In this document: one piece after another, positions 42,748 to 54,126 of the stretch | Numbering within the stretch: the stretch's first letter is position 1 | Layout of the letters: each line of letters opens with the position of its first letter | Origin: Rhipicephalus microplus | Lineage: Eukaryota; Arthropoda; Arachnida; Ixodida; Ixodidae | Length of the DNA: 64,000 nt | Assembly (NCBI RefSeq): GCF_043290135.1 | Contig: NC_134710.1 | Coordinates: 460,823,376 to 460,887,375, forward strand | Reading direction: 5' to 3' | The notes under the pieces: model-generated | Database searches by the model: none | Told to the model about the DNA's origin: nothing | Seen by the model: the letters and a program-made list of their open reading frames with translations, nothing else | Translations under genes and position numbers: made by a program

Positions 42748-43800
42748 TCATGACAGTGCACTTTGCTCTTGGATGTCATAGAGGTCGTCTTCCTGCAGTG
42801 CAAACTCACAATTGGGAGTATATTCAATATTAGTTGGAAGAATATATCCCATCTTCCACCAAGAAGTGGAAATGTGATTGACCAAAAACGCATTGATATC
42901 ATTTGTGTAGTAATTAGATCTGGTGATGTCGCGGTCGCAAACGTGTTGGTTATATAAACGTCTACAAACGGGCGTAATTTCGGAGCATTGCGGTACACCT
43001 TTAAGGTTCATTGTACAGTTCACATTTGTCCTTTCGGGTAATTCCTAAGAAGGCATGTTAATACTTTTCTCGTGGCACTATTTCTTGACCCTTATAATGT
43101 CTGATGATAAATAGAGTGAAAACCTTTTCTAAGGCGGTGAATTAGATCCATAGTAAAGGTTTACTCTTCAATATTTTCTAGTATAATATTCTTGATATAA
43201 CAAAGGGCTTGGTCCATACATTTGTATTTTTGGCATTCATACTGGCTTTTCACTATATGTATTGATGCTTTCTGATGTCACACCTTCTAAACTTGTCGAA
43301 TAAAAGAAACAGAACGGACCGAGAGTTCGATAGGCGATCGCACATACTCCCTTCTAGACCGGAACTACCTTCGCAAGCTCCAGTTTCTTGGGGTATTTTT
43401 CAGAATTCCAAATAGAATATTTATATATAATACATCAGCAAATAATGAGGCAATATATCGATGGGTGCAGTGCTGATTTCGTTGATCCCAGTAATTGCAT
43501 TAGATTTCAGTTAAACTAAAGGTATAACAATTTTATCTGCACTTTCTTGATGAAGAAAAATAGAGCTTTGTATGTTTAGTAGTCGTTTGGAAGTGTTACC
43601 ATCAAGTACTTAGCTCTCGAATTTTGATGGGTTCATAAAGTGATCGAATACAGCTTTTCTACATATAGATCGCTTAGAGGCTGTCCGTTCAAGATTGTTC
43701 CCGGTGGAAAACTTGAGGAATCCCTAGAAGTTATTATGTTAATAGATTCCCACAATTTTCTAGGCTCACTGTGAATTTGCAGAAAAGCTCTGGACAGTTA
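42748..43800 (-). pseudogene. LINE reverse transcriptase remnant in array copy 2
   Basis: Reading the minus strand in broken frames gives KLWESINILTSRD (about 43750), a linker, KKLELAKVVPVHKG (about 43370), SQYGCQKYKCMDQAF, LRKGFHSIYHQ and finally GVPQCSEI and NYYTNDINAFLVNHI (about 42940-42890). These are palm motifs of a CR1/Jockey-like RT; the YADD box has become YTND. The same remnant is in copies 3 and 4, so it predates the tandem duplication. Confidence 0.7.
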
Positions 43801-45821
43801 ACACCGTCTCTCTATTTTGGGCAAGTACCATCGAGCTTGAGCGCATTGGCTGGGGCACAACGCCGTCGGTGCTCTTGAAAAGCAGTTACGCTATGACAGT
43901 GGTTCAAATTTCGTCGCTATAGCAGTAGCGGAATTTATTTTTTGTAGGCAGCACAGCTTGTGGTATAAGTTAAAATACTCATACCTATGTCATCTACAAA
44001 ATATCAAGGAGCAACACAGCTTGAAACACATGAAAAACAGAGTTTAAAGTGGGTGTCGTACTTATGCGCGAAACATTGTCCACCTCACAGCATTGACCAT
44101 CACTTTTGCTTCTAAAAAAACAACCAGTAGTAAGTGTGGCTCTCTTCAGAAAACAAATTTTTCCGAATTGGGTTACGCAGAAGCTGAGGTTAACTTTTTA
44201 ATGCCTGCAAGATTACATTGCTGCGTTTACTTGCTACGAGTCAGACAGGCAAAAGGTAAATGTTTTGTGTGGCACTAAGCGTAGATTTGCTGAACACTGT
44301 GTAGCAAAAGCGTCTCAAACATGAGTGGTAATATGCGCCATGCAGTGACAACTTTATATCTATTATCGTCACCACGATTATCACCATTCTCGCACGACAT
44401 GTATGTTGTAACATTATTACTCGTCCTTCGGCTCACAAACGTTATCATAGTTATCCTAGCTGCACAAAATGCATCACCGTACTTTAAACATATATGTAAC
44501 AACCAGAGGACAAAAAAGTTTTCCCATTCTGTCGTCACTGCCATGAACGTTGCCTATAGTCAGTATTGTGAATGACTGGTACGTAGGTGTTTGCTTCTTT
44601 GGTCAAGAAACCCTTTTCACGACGTCAGGCGTGCCAAATCAATGATCCTGTAAGGTCGAATGTATTTAAGGTAATGTTACCATGCTTGTTCCCAACTATG
44701 AAAATTGCAAGTGGCAAAAACAAGCAAACAATGCAATCTTCTTTTACATATGGCTCTGTAGCACGTACTTGTTAGGCCTATGCCTTGGTCTCCTTCAGCA
44801 TACGCAGCTCCCTCGAGAAATATTCAGTCATTCGGGCCAAAGGCTTAGAGAGAGGTGAACTTGGGTGCCCTCGCCCTGGTCCTACTTAAGAAACCAATGG
44901 GGAGAATTTTTTGGTACACATACACTTTATTTGGTCATCATTATTGCTGCAATGTGACATCTGCATACAGATTTTAAAGTGTGTGTCGTACTTATGCGCA
45001 AAATGTTGTCCACCTCACAGCATTGACCATAACTTTTGCTTATCAGAAAAACAACCAGTAGTAATTGCAAAGTTGTGATGTTCCAGCTGCGGTACGTTGA
45101 AAAGGAAAATTGCAGGCACGCTACTTTCTTTCGCTGTTACCTTCGCAGTCTTGGCGACTGGAGATGCTGCGAAAGGCCAGATTGTGCGGCAGCATGAAGT
45201 CCGTCAACGTCAAAAACCGGCTTGCTAGCTTGCACACGTTGTCCCTCCACAGAATCATGTCTTATTCCGCACCGAGCACCTCGCAAGGAGAAGGTTATCA
45301 TCATAGCTGCAAGGTGACGTGCATAGGCAATGAAGAGCAAAAAAAATTATAAGGATGTCATCAGAATTTGTGATGAAATTCACGGCCTATGCAGAACGTC
45401 CTGACGCTAATTCTAGTAGTCCTTGTTATGTCAGGCGCTCCGATACTGCGAGCTAACACCATTATACTTAATTTAGCGTGCTTCATGAATCGTGTCTTTT
45501 TTGAACTGTAAAAAGAGAACTGCAGATCAGCGACAGGTTATCAGTGCTATTTTTGATATTTTTTCCAGACAAGAACTTTCCAATTACATGCGAAACAGAA
45601 GCATAGCCTTTTTCATTTTCGCGTGATCTCTTTAGATAGAAAAAACTTTATGTGGAAGCGACCTAAATTTGCCTCTAAGAAAGCATTTGGTTTGCTGTCT
45701 ATGTCTTTTCTCAACAACGAGATATTTCTTGTTGTTTGGCAAACCGGGTGAGAATATATGGAACCTTATTTTGCCTTGCTGGTGGACATGAGCTGATGCA
45801 ACATTAGAATCTGTCAGTGTA

Positions 45822-45843
45822 CATACTCGAAGCTTCGAGTATG
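45822..45843. repeat. 22-bp perfect palindrome, array copy 3
   Basis: Identical to 41976-41997. Confidence 0.92.
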
Positions 45844-46599
45844 CTGGTCTGTTTATGAAAATGTGTGCTCAACCGGAACAACTCGGGCACCCTGTATTCC
45901 CACAGTAACCCGCCGGCTTCGAAATCGCAGGCCGTCTGGCTGTACTGAATCTCGCATTGTATTGTAGTGTTAATCATGCCAATTTCTTGTAAATAAGCCA
46001 CCCATGTTTCGAAAACTATTATTTAGCTCGCTTCTCATATTATCTATTGTTTGAACTCGTCAATCTTTGCCGAGATGAACTGAAGGGATTTTTTTTTCGT
46101 ATTACTGACTTTTGCGACAATAGCAGGCAGGTTATAAAACTTTGGAATAATGTTCAAGAAAATCAGGGTATATGGTTCGCTGTGAGTAACAGGTGTGGGC
46201 ACAGCTTCTGCATGTCGGGCATCACCAAATTGTTTTGGCACTTTTTTAGCATAGAATGATTTCTCTGCTGGAAAAACACACTGCAGCGACCCGGCTTCAC
46301 TAAGAATGTGTAACTGATGCAGGTATGAGGCATGGACACTATTTGGGGAAAGAGCGTACTAGTACGGAAACACTGCCAAATCTGTAAAACAGGCACTCAT
46401 CAATGACAAGCCATTGGTAGCCGCAGTAGCAACGTGGTAAGCTCGCTGTTGGCGCTCTAATAAACATCGCTTTGAATGCCAATTTGTAAAAGCAGGATTC
46501 GACATTTAGCAGGTGCTTCCACTTCCTGCCTCTCTAGAATGGCTCCAGGCAGTGCCACCACAGTACCGGTAATATCCGTGGAGATATTTCCATCACAGT

Positions 46600-48090
46600 G
46601 CACTTTCCTCTTGGATGTCATAGTGGTCGTCTTCCTGCATTGCAAACTCACAATGGGGAGTATATTGAATACCAGTTGGCAGATTATTGCCCAATTCCAC
46701 CAAGAAGTGGGAGTGTGACTGACCAAAAATGCATTGATATCATTTGTGTAGTAATTAGATCTGGTGAGGTTGCGGTCGCAAACGTGTCGGTTATATAAAC
46801 ATCTAAAATACGGGCGTAATTTCGGAGCATTGCCGTACACCATTAGGGTCCATTGTAGAGTTCACAATTGTCCTTTCGGGTGATCCCTAATAAGGCAGAA
46901 AGCAGAAAAGCAGAAAACATTTATTCAAACAAACGAGACAGAAATCAACTCTTATATTAAAACAACACCACAAAACAACACTTGTGCACGAGCTCTGCAG
47001 TGCACAGGTGGGTACAACGAAACTTTGAAAGTTAGTTTGCTTCATAAGCCTTTTGCCACAGCTCACTACGCGCAAACATACAACAATGATAAACCACAGG
47101 TATGCATCAATGTTGGTATCATGAAAAAAAATCACCGTAATGTTGAGTACACTTCTGCTGTGTAACGGGGCATCACTGAAGCTCAAATAATCATGGGTGT
47201 ATTCAGAAATCATTTAAGCATTGGCAAACTGAACAAAACAAGTCTAACGTGGGTTCCATTTATTTCATATATTCATTTACTTCCAATATGAAATTATGAT
47301 GATGATGGTGATGATGGTGAAGGCATGTTAATACTTTTCTCGTGGAACATTTTCTGGACCCTAATAATATCTGATGATAAATAGAGTGAAAACCTTTTTC
47401 TAAGGTGGTGAATTAGATCCATGGTAAAGGTTTACTGTTAAATATTTTCTATTATAATATTCTTGATACAACAAAAGGCTTGGTCCATACATTTGTATTT
47501 TTGGCAACCATACTGGCTTTTCACTATGAAGTTGTACTCTGCAAAGAATGTATTGATGCTTTCTGATGTCACACCTTCAAAACTTGTCAAATAAAAGAAA
47601 CGGAACGGACCAAGCGTTTGATAGGCGATAGCACATACTCCCTTCTAGACCGGAACTACCTTAGCAAGCTCCAGTTTCTTGGGGATATTTTTCAGAATAT
47701 CAAGTTAGAATAATTATATATAATACATCAGCAAATAATGAGGCAGTATATCGACCGGTGCAGTGCTAATTTCGTTGATCCCAGTAATTGCATTAGATTT
47801 CAGTTAAACTAAAGGTATAACAATTTTATCTGCACTTTCTTGATGAAGAAAAATAGAGCTTTGTATGTTTAGTAGTCGTTTGGAAGTGTTACCATCAAGT
47901 ACTTAGCTCTCGAATTTTGATGGGTTCATAAAATGATCGAATATAGCTTTTCTACATATAGATCGCTTAGAGGCTGTTTGTTCAAGATTGCTTTTGGTGG
48001 AGAATTCGAAGAATCCCTAGAAGTTAATATGTTAATAGATTCCCACAATTTTCTAGGCTCACTGTGAATTCGCAGAAAAGCTCTGGACAG
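46600..48090 (-). pseudogene. LINE reverse transcriptase remnant in array copy 3
   Basis: Same motifs as in copy 2, for example NYYTNDINAFLVSH near 46740. It is interrupted by the 422-bp insertion at 46898-47319. Confidence 0.65.
46898..47319. mobile_element. 422-bp insertion in array copy 3 with 6-bp duplication
   Basis: AAGGCA is found at 46892-46897 and 47320-47325, while copies 2 and 4 have a single site here. The insert ends on the right in an ATGATGATGGTGATGATGGTG-type simple repeat (a possible retroelement tail on the plus strand). On the minus strand it contains AATAAA near the left end. No family recognised. It could be a truncated LINE or a retrocopy of an mRNA 3' end. Confidence 0.8.
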
Positions 48091-50112
48091 TTAAGACCCT
48101 CTCTCTATCCTGGGCAAGTGCCATCGAGCTTGAGCGCATTGGCTGGGGCACAACGGCGTCGGTGCTCTCGAAAAGCAGTTACGCTATGACAGTGGCTCAA
48201 ATTTCGTCGCTATAGCAGTAGTGTAATTTATTTTTTGTAGGCAGCACAGCTTGTGGTATAAGTTAAAATACTCATACCTATGTCATCTACAAAATATCAA
48301 GGGGCAACACAGCTTAAAACACATGAAAAACAGAGTTTAAAGTGAGTGTCATACTTATGCGCGAAACATTGTCCACCTGACAGCATCGACCATAACTTTT
48401 GCTTCTAAGAAAAACAACCAGTAGTAAGTGTCACTCTCGTCAGAAAAAAAAATGTTTCCGAATTGGGTTATGCAGAAGCTGAGGTAAACTTTTTAATGCC
48501 TGCAAGATTGCATTGCTGCGTTTACTGGCTAGGAGTCAGGCAGGCAAAAGGTAAATGTTTTGTGTGGCACTAAGCGTAGATTTGCTGAACACTGTGTACT
48601 AAAGCGTCTCGAACATGAGCAGCAATATGCGCCATGTAATGACTACTTTATATCTAGTACCGTCGCCAGGATCATCACCATTCTCACACAATATACATTT
48701 TGTACCATTATTACTAGCCCTTCAGCTCACAAACAATATTATAGTCATCCTAGCTGCACAAAATGCATCATTGTACTTTAAAGATTCATGTAACAATCAA
48801 AGGACAAAAGAGTTCTCCTACTTTGTCGTCACTGCCATGAACGTTGCCTATAGTCAGTATTGTGAATGACTGGTACGTAGGTGTTTGCTTCTTCGGTCAA
48901 GAAACCCTTTTCACGACGTCAGGCGTGCCAAATCAATGATCCTGTGAGGTCGTATGTATGTAAGGTAATGTTACCATGCTTGTTCCCAACTATGACAGTG
49001 TCAAGTGGCCAAAACAAACAATGCAATCTTCTTTCACAAATGGTTCTGTAGCACCTACTTGTTAGGCCTATGCCTTGGTCTCCTTCAGCATACGCAGCTG
49101 CCTCGAGAACTATTCAGTCATTCGGGCCACAGGCTTAGAGGAAGGTGAACTTGGGCGCTCTCGCCTTGGTCCTACTTAAGAACTGAATGGAGAATATTTT
49201 TTGGTACACATACACTTTATTTGGTCATCATCATAGCTGCAAAATTACATGTGCATACAGATAAAGTGTGTGTCATACTTATGCGCAAAATATTGTTCAC
49301 CTCACAGCATTGACCATAACTTTTGCTTATAAGAAAAACAACCAGTAGTAAGTGGAAAGTTGCGATGTTCCAGCTACGGTACGTTGAAAAAGAAAATTGC
49401 AGGCTCGCTCCTTTTTTTCGCTGTGACCTTCGCAGTCTTGGCGACTGGAGATGCAGCGAAAGGCCAAATTGTGCAGCAGCATTAAGTTCGTCAACGTTGG
49501 AAACCAGCTTGCTAGCTTGCACACGTTGTCCCTGCACAGAATGTCTTATTCCGCGCCGAGCACCTCGCAAGGAGAAGGTTATCATCATATCTGCAAGGTG
49601 ACATGTTAATAGGCAATGAAGAGCAAAGGAAATTATTAGGATGTCATCAGAATTTGTTATGAAATTCACGGTCTATGCAGAACGTCCTTACGCTAATTCC
49701 AGTTGTCCGTGTTATGTCAGGTGCTCCGATACTGCGAGCTCACACCATTATACTTAAATAAGCGTGCTTCATGCATCGTGTTTTTTTTTTTTTGAACTGT
49801 AAAAGGGAACTGTAGATCAGCTACAGGTTATCAGTGCTATTTTTGATATTTTTTTCCAGACAAGAACTTTCCGGTTACTTGCGAAACAGAAGCATAGCCT
49901 TTTTCTTTTTCGCATGATCTCTTTAGATAGAAAAAACTTTCTGTGGAAGCGACCTAAATTTGCCTCTAAGAAAGCATTTGGTTTGCTGTCTATGTCCTTT
50001 CTCAACAACGAGATATTTCTTATTGTTTGGCAAACCGGGTGAGAATATATGGAACCGTATTTTGCCTTGCTGGCGGACATGAGCTGATGCAACATTAGAA
50101 TCTGTCAGTCCA

Positions 50113-50134
50113 CATACTCGAAGCTTCGAGTATG
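50113..50134. repeat. 22-bp perfect palindrome, array copy 4
   Basis: Identical to 41976-41997. Confidence 0.92.
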
Positions 50135-50889
50135 CTGGTCTGTTTATGAAAATATGTGCTCGACCGAAAAAACTCGGGCACTGTGTATTCCCACAGTAAC
50201 CCGCCGGCTTCGAAATCGCAGGTCGTCTGGCTGTACTGAATCCCGCATTGTATTGTAGTGTTAATCATGCCATTTTCTTGTAAATAAGCCACCCGTGTTT
50301 CGAGAACTATTATTTAGCTCGCCTCTCATATTATCTATTGTTTGAACTCGTCAATCTTTGCCGAGGTGAACTGAAGGAATTTTTTTTTCGTATTACTGAC
50401 TTTTGCGACTATAGCAGGCAGGTTATAAAGCTTTGGAATAATGTTCAAGAAAATCAGGGTATGTGGTTCGCTGTGAGTAATAGGTGTGGGCACAGCGCTT
50501 GCATGTCGGGCATCAACAAATTGTTTTGGCACTTTTTTAGCATAGAATGATTTCTCTGCTGGAAAAACACACTGCAGCGACCCGGCTTCCCTAAGAATGG
50601 GTAACTGATGCAGGTATGAGGCATGGACACTATTTGGGGAAAGAGCGTACTAGCGCGGAAACACTGCCAAATCTGTAAAACAAGCACTCATCAATGACAA
50701 GCCTTTGGTAGCCGCAGCAGCAACGTGGTAAGCTCGCTGTTGGCGCTATAATAAACAGCGCTTTGAATGCCAATTCGTAAAAGCGGGATTCCACATTTAG
50801 CAGGTGCTTCCAAGACCTGCCTGCCTAAAATGGCTCCAGGCAGTGCCACCATCCTACTGGTAACAGCCGCAGAGTATTTCCATCACAGT

Positions 50890-51745
50890 GCACTTTCCTC
50901 TTGGATGTCATAGTGGTCGTCTTCCTGCTGTGCAAACTCACAATTGGGAGTATATTCAATACCAGTTGGGAGATTATTCCCATCTTTCACCAAGAAGTGG
51001 GAACGTGATTCACCAGAAGTGTATTGATATCAACTGTGTAATAATTAGATCTGGTGATGTTGCGGTCTGAAACGTTTCGGTTATATAAACAACGTCTAAA
51101 TGTGGGCGTATTTTGGAGGATTGTGGTACACCTTTAATGTCCATTGTAGAGTTCAAATTTGTCCTTTCGGGTAATTCATAATAATGCACGTTAATACGTT
51201 TCTCATGACACATTTTCTTGACCATAATAATATTTCATGATAAATAGAGCGAAAACCTTTTCTAAGGTGGTGAATTAGATCTATGGTAAAGGTTTACTCT
51301 TCAATATTTTCTATTATAATATTCTTGATATAACAAAGGGCTTGGTCCATACATTTGTATTTTTGGAAACTATACTGGCTTTTCATTATAAAAGTGTACT
51401 CTGCAAAGAACGTATTGATGCTTTCTGATGTCACATCTTCAAAACTTGTCGAATAAAAGGACAGGAATGGACAGAGAGTTTGATAGGCGATGGCACATAC
51501 TCCCTTGTGGACCGGAACTACCTTCGCAAGCTCCAGTTTCTTGGGGTATTTTTCAGAATTCAAAGTTAGAATAATCATATATAATGCATCAGCAAATAAT
51601 GCGGCAATATATTGATTGGTGCATTGCAGATTTTGTTGATCCCAGCAATTGCGTTAGATTTCACTTAACTTAAAAGTATTACAATTTTATCTGTAGTTTC
51701 TTTACGAAGAAAATAGAGCTGTGTATGTTTAGTAGTCGTTTGGCA
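50890..51745 (-). pseudogene. LINE reverse transcriptase remnant in array copy 4
   Basis: A longer open piece (51578-51294) reads YPKKLELAKVVPVHKG, SQYSFQKYKCMDQALCYIKN and IIIENIEE: the RT region from the entry motif to the helix before the first palm motif. The catalytic part follows in broken frames. Confidence 0.7.
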
Positions 51746-51750
51746 GCGTT

Positions 51751-52478
51751 ACCGCGACGTAGTTTGCCTGTAGCATGGTATGATTTTGATTATAAGTTCC
51801 TTCCTTTGGAAAACACCTGGCGTCTTTTTGTTTTCCTACTGGAACATACCAGCAGCTTCTAATGGGGAAAGAGAACAATTTCTTCAGAAAACACCTGGCG
51901 TCTTTGACCCAATTTGGGATGATTTTTACTCAAGCATGCAGAGCTAATTCTAAATGAATGAATTTATAAAATTCCTGCACTTCTCTTCGGGCGAGCAGGG
52001 GGGGGAGAGTAGGGTAATGAACTATGTCTTCCATCCCACCTACTGTCGGCGGTGCCTCTGGGGACAACTAGAAGTCCTTGAACCCGAGTGCGAGGGCAAG
52101 GGCCGGGTCGGTCGCGGCTGTTTCAGGTGAGATCAGATCATCAGGCGAGATGCCCAGCATGAACCTAAGTTAAGTCTATCCATGCACTCGCTTGCATGCC
52201 ACTGATATTGCCCTTTGTTGGAAAGTGATGTGTTTTTTACCTTCATCTTGAATTTCTCACATGGAAAGCAGTACTTAAGCTCAACTACATGGCTCTCTGT
52301 GTCATGCATCAATGACACATGATGGTTTTTAAAGAGTAATTTTGCAGGATACGTCAACTTCTTTGTGCTTCTGGTTAGCAATTCTTTTTTCTTGAGGTTA
52401 TTGTGGTTTCCTGTTGCACAGTCTGTTGAATACGCACCAAGGGTCTCCAAAGACATTGTCATCAACTTTTATGCATAA
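51751..52478. other. Interval between array and gypsy 2, with possible LINE tail
   Basis: The phrase GAAAACACCTGGCGTCTTT occurs at about 51808 and 51887. The segment 51950-52140 on the minus strand ends in ATTCATTCATTT and resembles a truncated LINE 3' end (compare LINE E), at low confidence. No gene. Confidence 0.4.
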
Positions 52479-52716
52479 TGACACAATGTGACTTCAAATT
52501 ACGTGCGCTAGCAAATACTTGTGCCTTCTAGATGATTTGCGATGCACAAGCCTGCGGGACCCAGCTGCGCGCGAACCGGGTTGAAAGAAAAGAAGAACGT
52601 AGAAGAAGAGGCAGAAGGCAATCCTCGAGACAATCTAGCTGTGCTATAATTCTCGGGCACAAGTTCGCCCAGCCTACGTTAGCTTATTAAAAGAGTTTAT
52701 TGAGAAGTGCGTTACA
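52479..52716 (+). repeat. 5' LTR of gypsy 2
   Basis: Begins TGACACAATGTGACTTC and ends GTGCGTTACA. It contains TATAATTC around 52648, a possible TATA box. Confidence 0.95.
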
Positions 52717-52720
52717 AAGC

Positions 52721-52736
52721 TGGTTGAAGTGCTGGG
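52721..52736 (+). promoter_or_regulatory. Primer binding site of gypsy 2
   Basis: TGGTTGAAGTGCTGGG begins four bases after the LTR. Its complement ends in CCA, as expected for a tRNA primer. The tRNA identity was not determined. Confidence 0.6.
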
Positions 52737-54126
52737 TGTGATAGCAAGGCCCTCTCGAGTGACGGAGCACAGTCCAGAACCACAGCGATTTCGACCCAAC
52801 GAGCTGATGCCTGTTCATCAGCGCTGCAGTCGACGCCTACGTGGTGAGGGTCCTGAATTTTCACCTTTATCGACTTCACTTGGAACATCAACGGCTGTGA
52901 ACGGGTACGCAACCGACATGACAGCTCAGGTCACTCCAGCCAATATTGTCGTAAACCAGCCAATGCTACCAAAGCCTTTCCACGGTGAAAGCTACGAGGA
53001 CTCAGAGGACTGGCTTGAGCACTTTGAACGCGTCGCAAAGGCTAACGGATATGGGGAAGAGCGCAAACTTTGAAGTGTTTACTTCGCACTGGAAGATAGC
53101 GCACGAACGTGGTATGAAAACCACGAAGCCACCTTCCGGTCATGGAATGATTTTCGACGGGAGCTGCTCGCTTCTTTCCCGAACACAGACCGCAAAGAGA
53201 GAGCTGAAGCTGCGCTCCAGACAAGAAATCAGCGCAATAACGAAACTGTCACCATGTATCTGGAAGACATGTCTCGCTTATTCCACCGAGCGGATCCAAA
53301 TATGAGCGAAGACAGGAAGCTGCGCCATCTGATGCGAGGCGTGAAGCAAGAACTCTTTGCCGGACTAATTCGAAGTCCGCCGCGCACCGTCGCCGAGTTT
53401 CGTTCCGAGGCGACTACAATGGAAAGGACGCTACAACAGCGAGCAAGGTTATACAACCGGGATGCGATCGTCACTTCCTTGGACATGTTGCCACCAGCCT
53501 TCGGTAACGGCATGGAAGCACTACGCGAGCTGGTGCTGTCTGTTGAGCGAGAAGAGCTGCAGAGGCAGCGTCTTGACCAGAACGTTCCAATGCTTTCGTC
53601 TCTGGCCGATGTGATCCGTGAGGAGGTCAGGCAGGTGGTACGCGAACCTTCGAGCAACGCACAGCCAGGGCCGCCACTACAACAGAAGACGAGAATGACG
53701 TATGCTGATGTGCTACTACGAGGACCTCCAGGACGTGCGGACGTCGCGGCGGCTACACCTATGCAGTACCCGATGCCGCCGAGCACCCTGCAGCCAACGC
53801 CAGAGAGGAGACTAAGGAAGAGCGATGTCTGGCGCACTCCCGACAGGATACCGCTGTGTTACCACTGTGGGGAGCCTGGTAATCTCTACCGAACGTGCCA
53901 CTACCGCCAGGCAGGACTCCGTGGTTCTCCTGTTAATGCACCTCAACCACGAAATGGTGAACGTCCCTTCGAAATTGAAGAATACCTGTCAGGTCGTCAA
54001 ACCTCAAGTGGCTTCCAACGACACCAACCTCGGGCAACGACAACGGGGAGGTATAGATCGCCTAGCCCCCGACCTTCAGCAAGCTCCCCAAGGTCTCGTT
54101 CTCCAAGCCCGCGTCGGGAAAACTAG
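52729..54126 (+). pseudogene. gag: gypsy 2 Gag with one stop codon
   Basis: One frame runs for about 465 codons and is broken only by a TGA at 53071-53073 (after YGEERKL). The N-terminus is followed by a capsid-like region (WYENHEATFRSWNDFRRELL, MYLEDMSRLFHRADPNMSED) and a zinc knuckle read as CYHCGEPGNLYRTC, where the usual His of C-x2-C-x4-H-x4-C is Asn. A Ser/Arg/Pro-rich tail (RSPSPRPSASSPRSRSPSP) ends at 54126. The ATG at 52729 is the first in frame after the LTR but overlaps the primer site. The pol frame overlaps in the -1 direction. Confidence 0.85.

Larger units (their letters stand above)
36058..44230 (+). repeat. Array unit copy 2, carrying a gypsy element
   Basis: The unit starts near GTCAGACAAGCAAAAGGTAA (36058) and the next copy starts with the same words at 44231. 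A gypsy element with one duplicated flank accounts for the extra length; the unit itself is about 3.84 kb. It includes a dead reverse transcriptase on the minus strand and a 22-bp palindrome at 41976-41997. Confidence 0.9.
44231..48534 (+). repeat. Array unit copy 3
   Basis: Length about 4.30 kb, of which 428 bases are an insertion plus its duplication (46898-47325). Matches to copies 2 and 4 run over the whole length with scattered substitutions and small indels. Palindrome at 45822-45843. Confidence 0.93.
48535..51750 (+). repeat. Array unit copy 4, right end missing
   Basis: Similarity to copies 2 and 3 continues to about 51740 (AGTAGTCGTTTGG) and then stops, so the last roughly 600 bases of the unit are missing. 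Palindrome at 50113-50134. Confidence 0.92.

Noticed and set aside
46047..46259. 70-codon plus-strand frame conserved in array copies 3 and 4
   Set aside because: Conservation follows from recent duplication of the whole unit, and no domain is visible.
29700..51750. CRISPR-like or rDNA array
   Set aside because: The repeats are 3.85 kb long with no short spacer pattern and no rRNA sequence.
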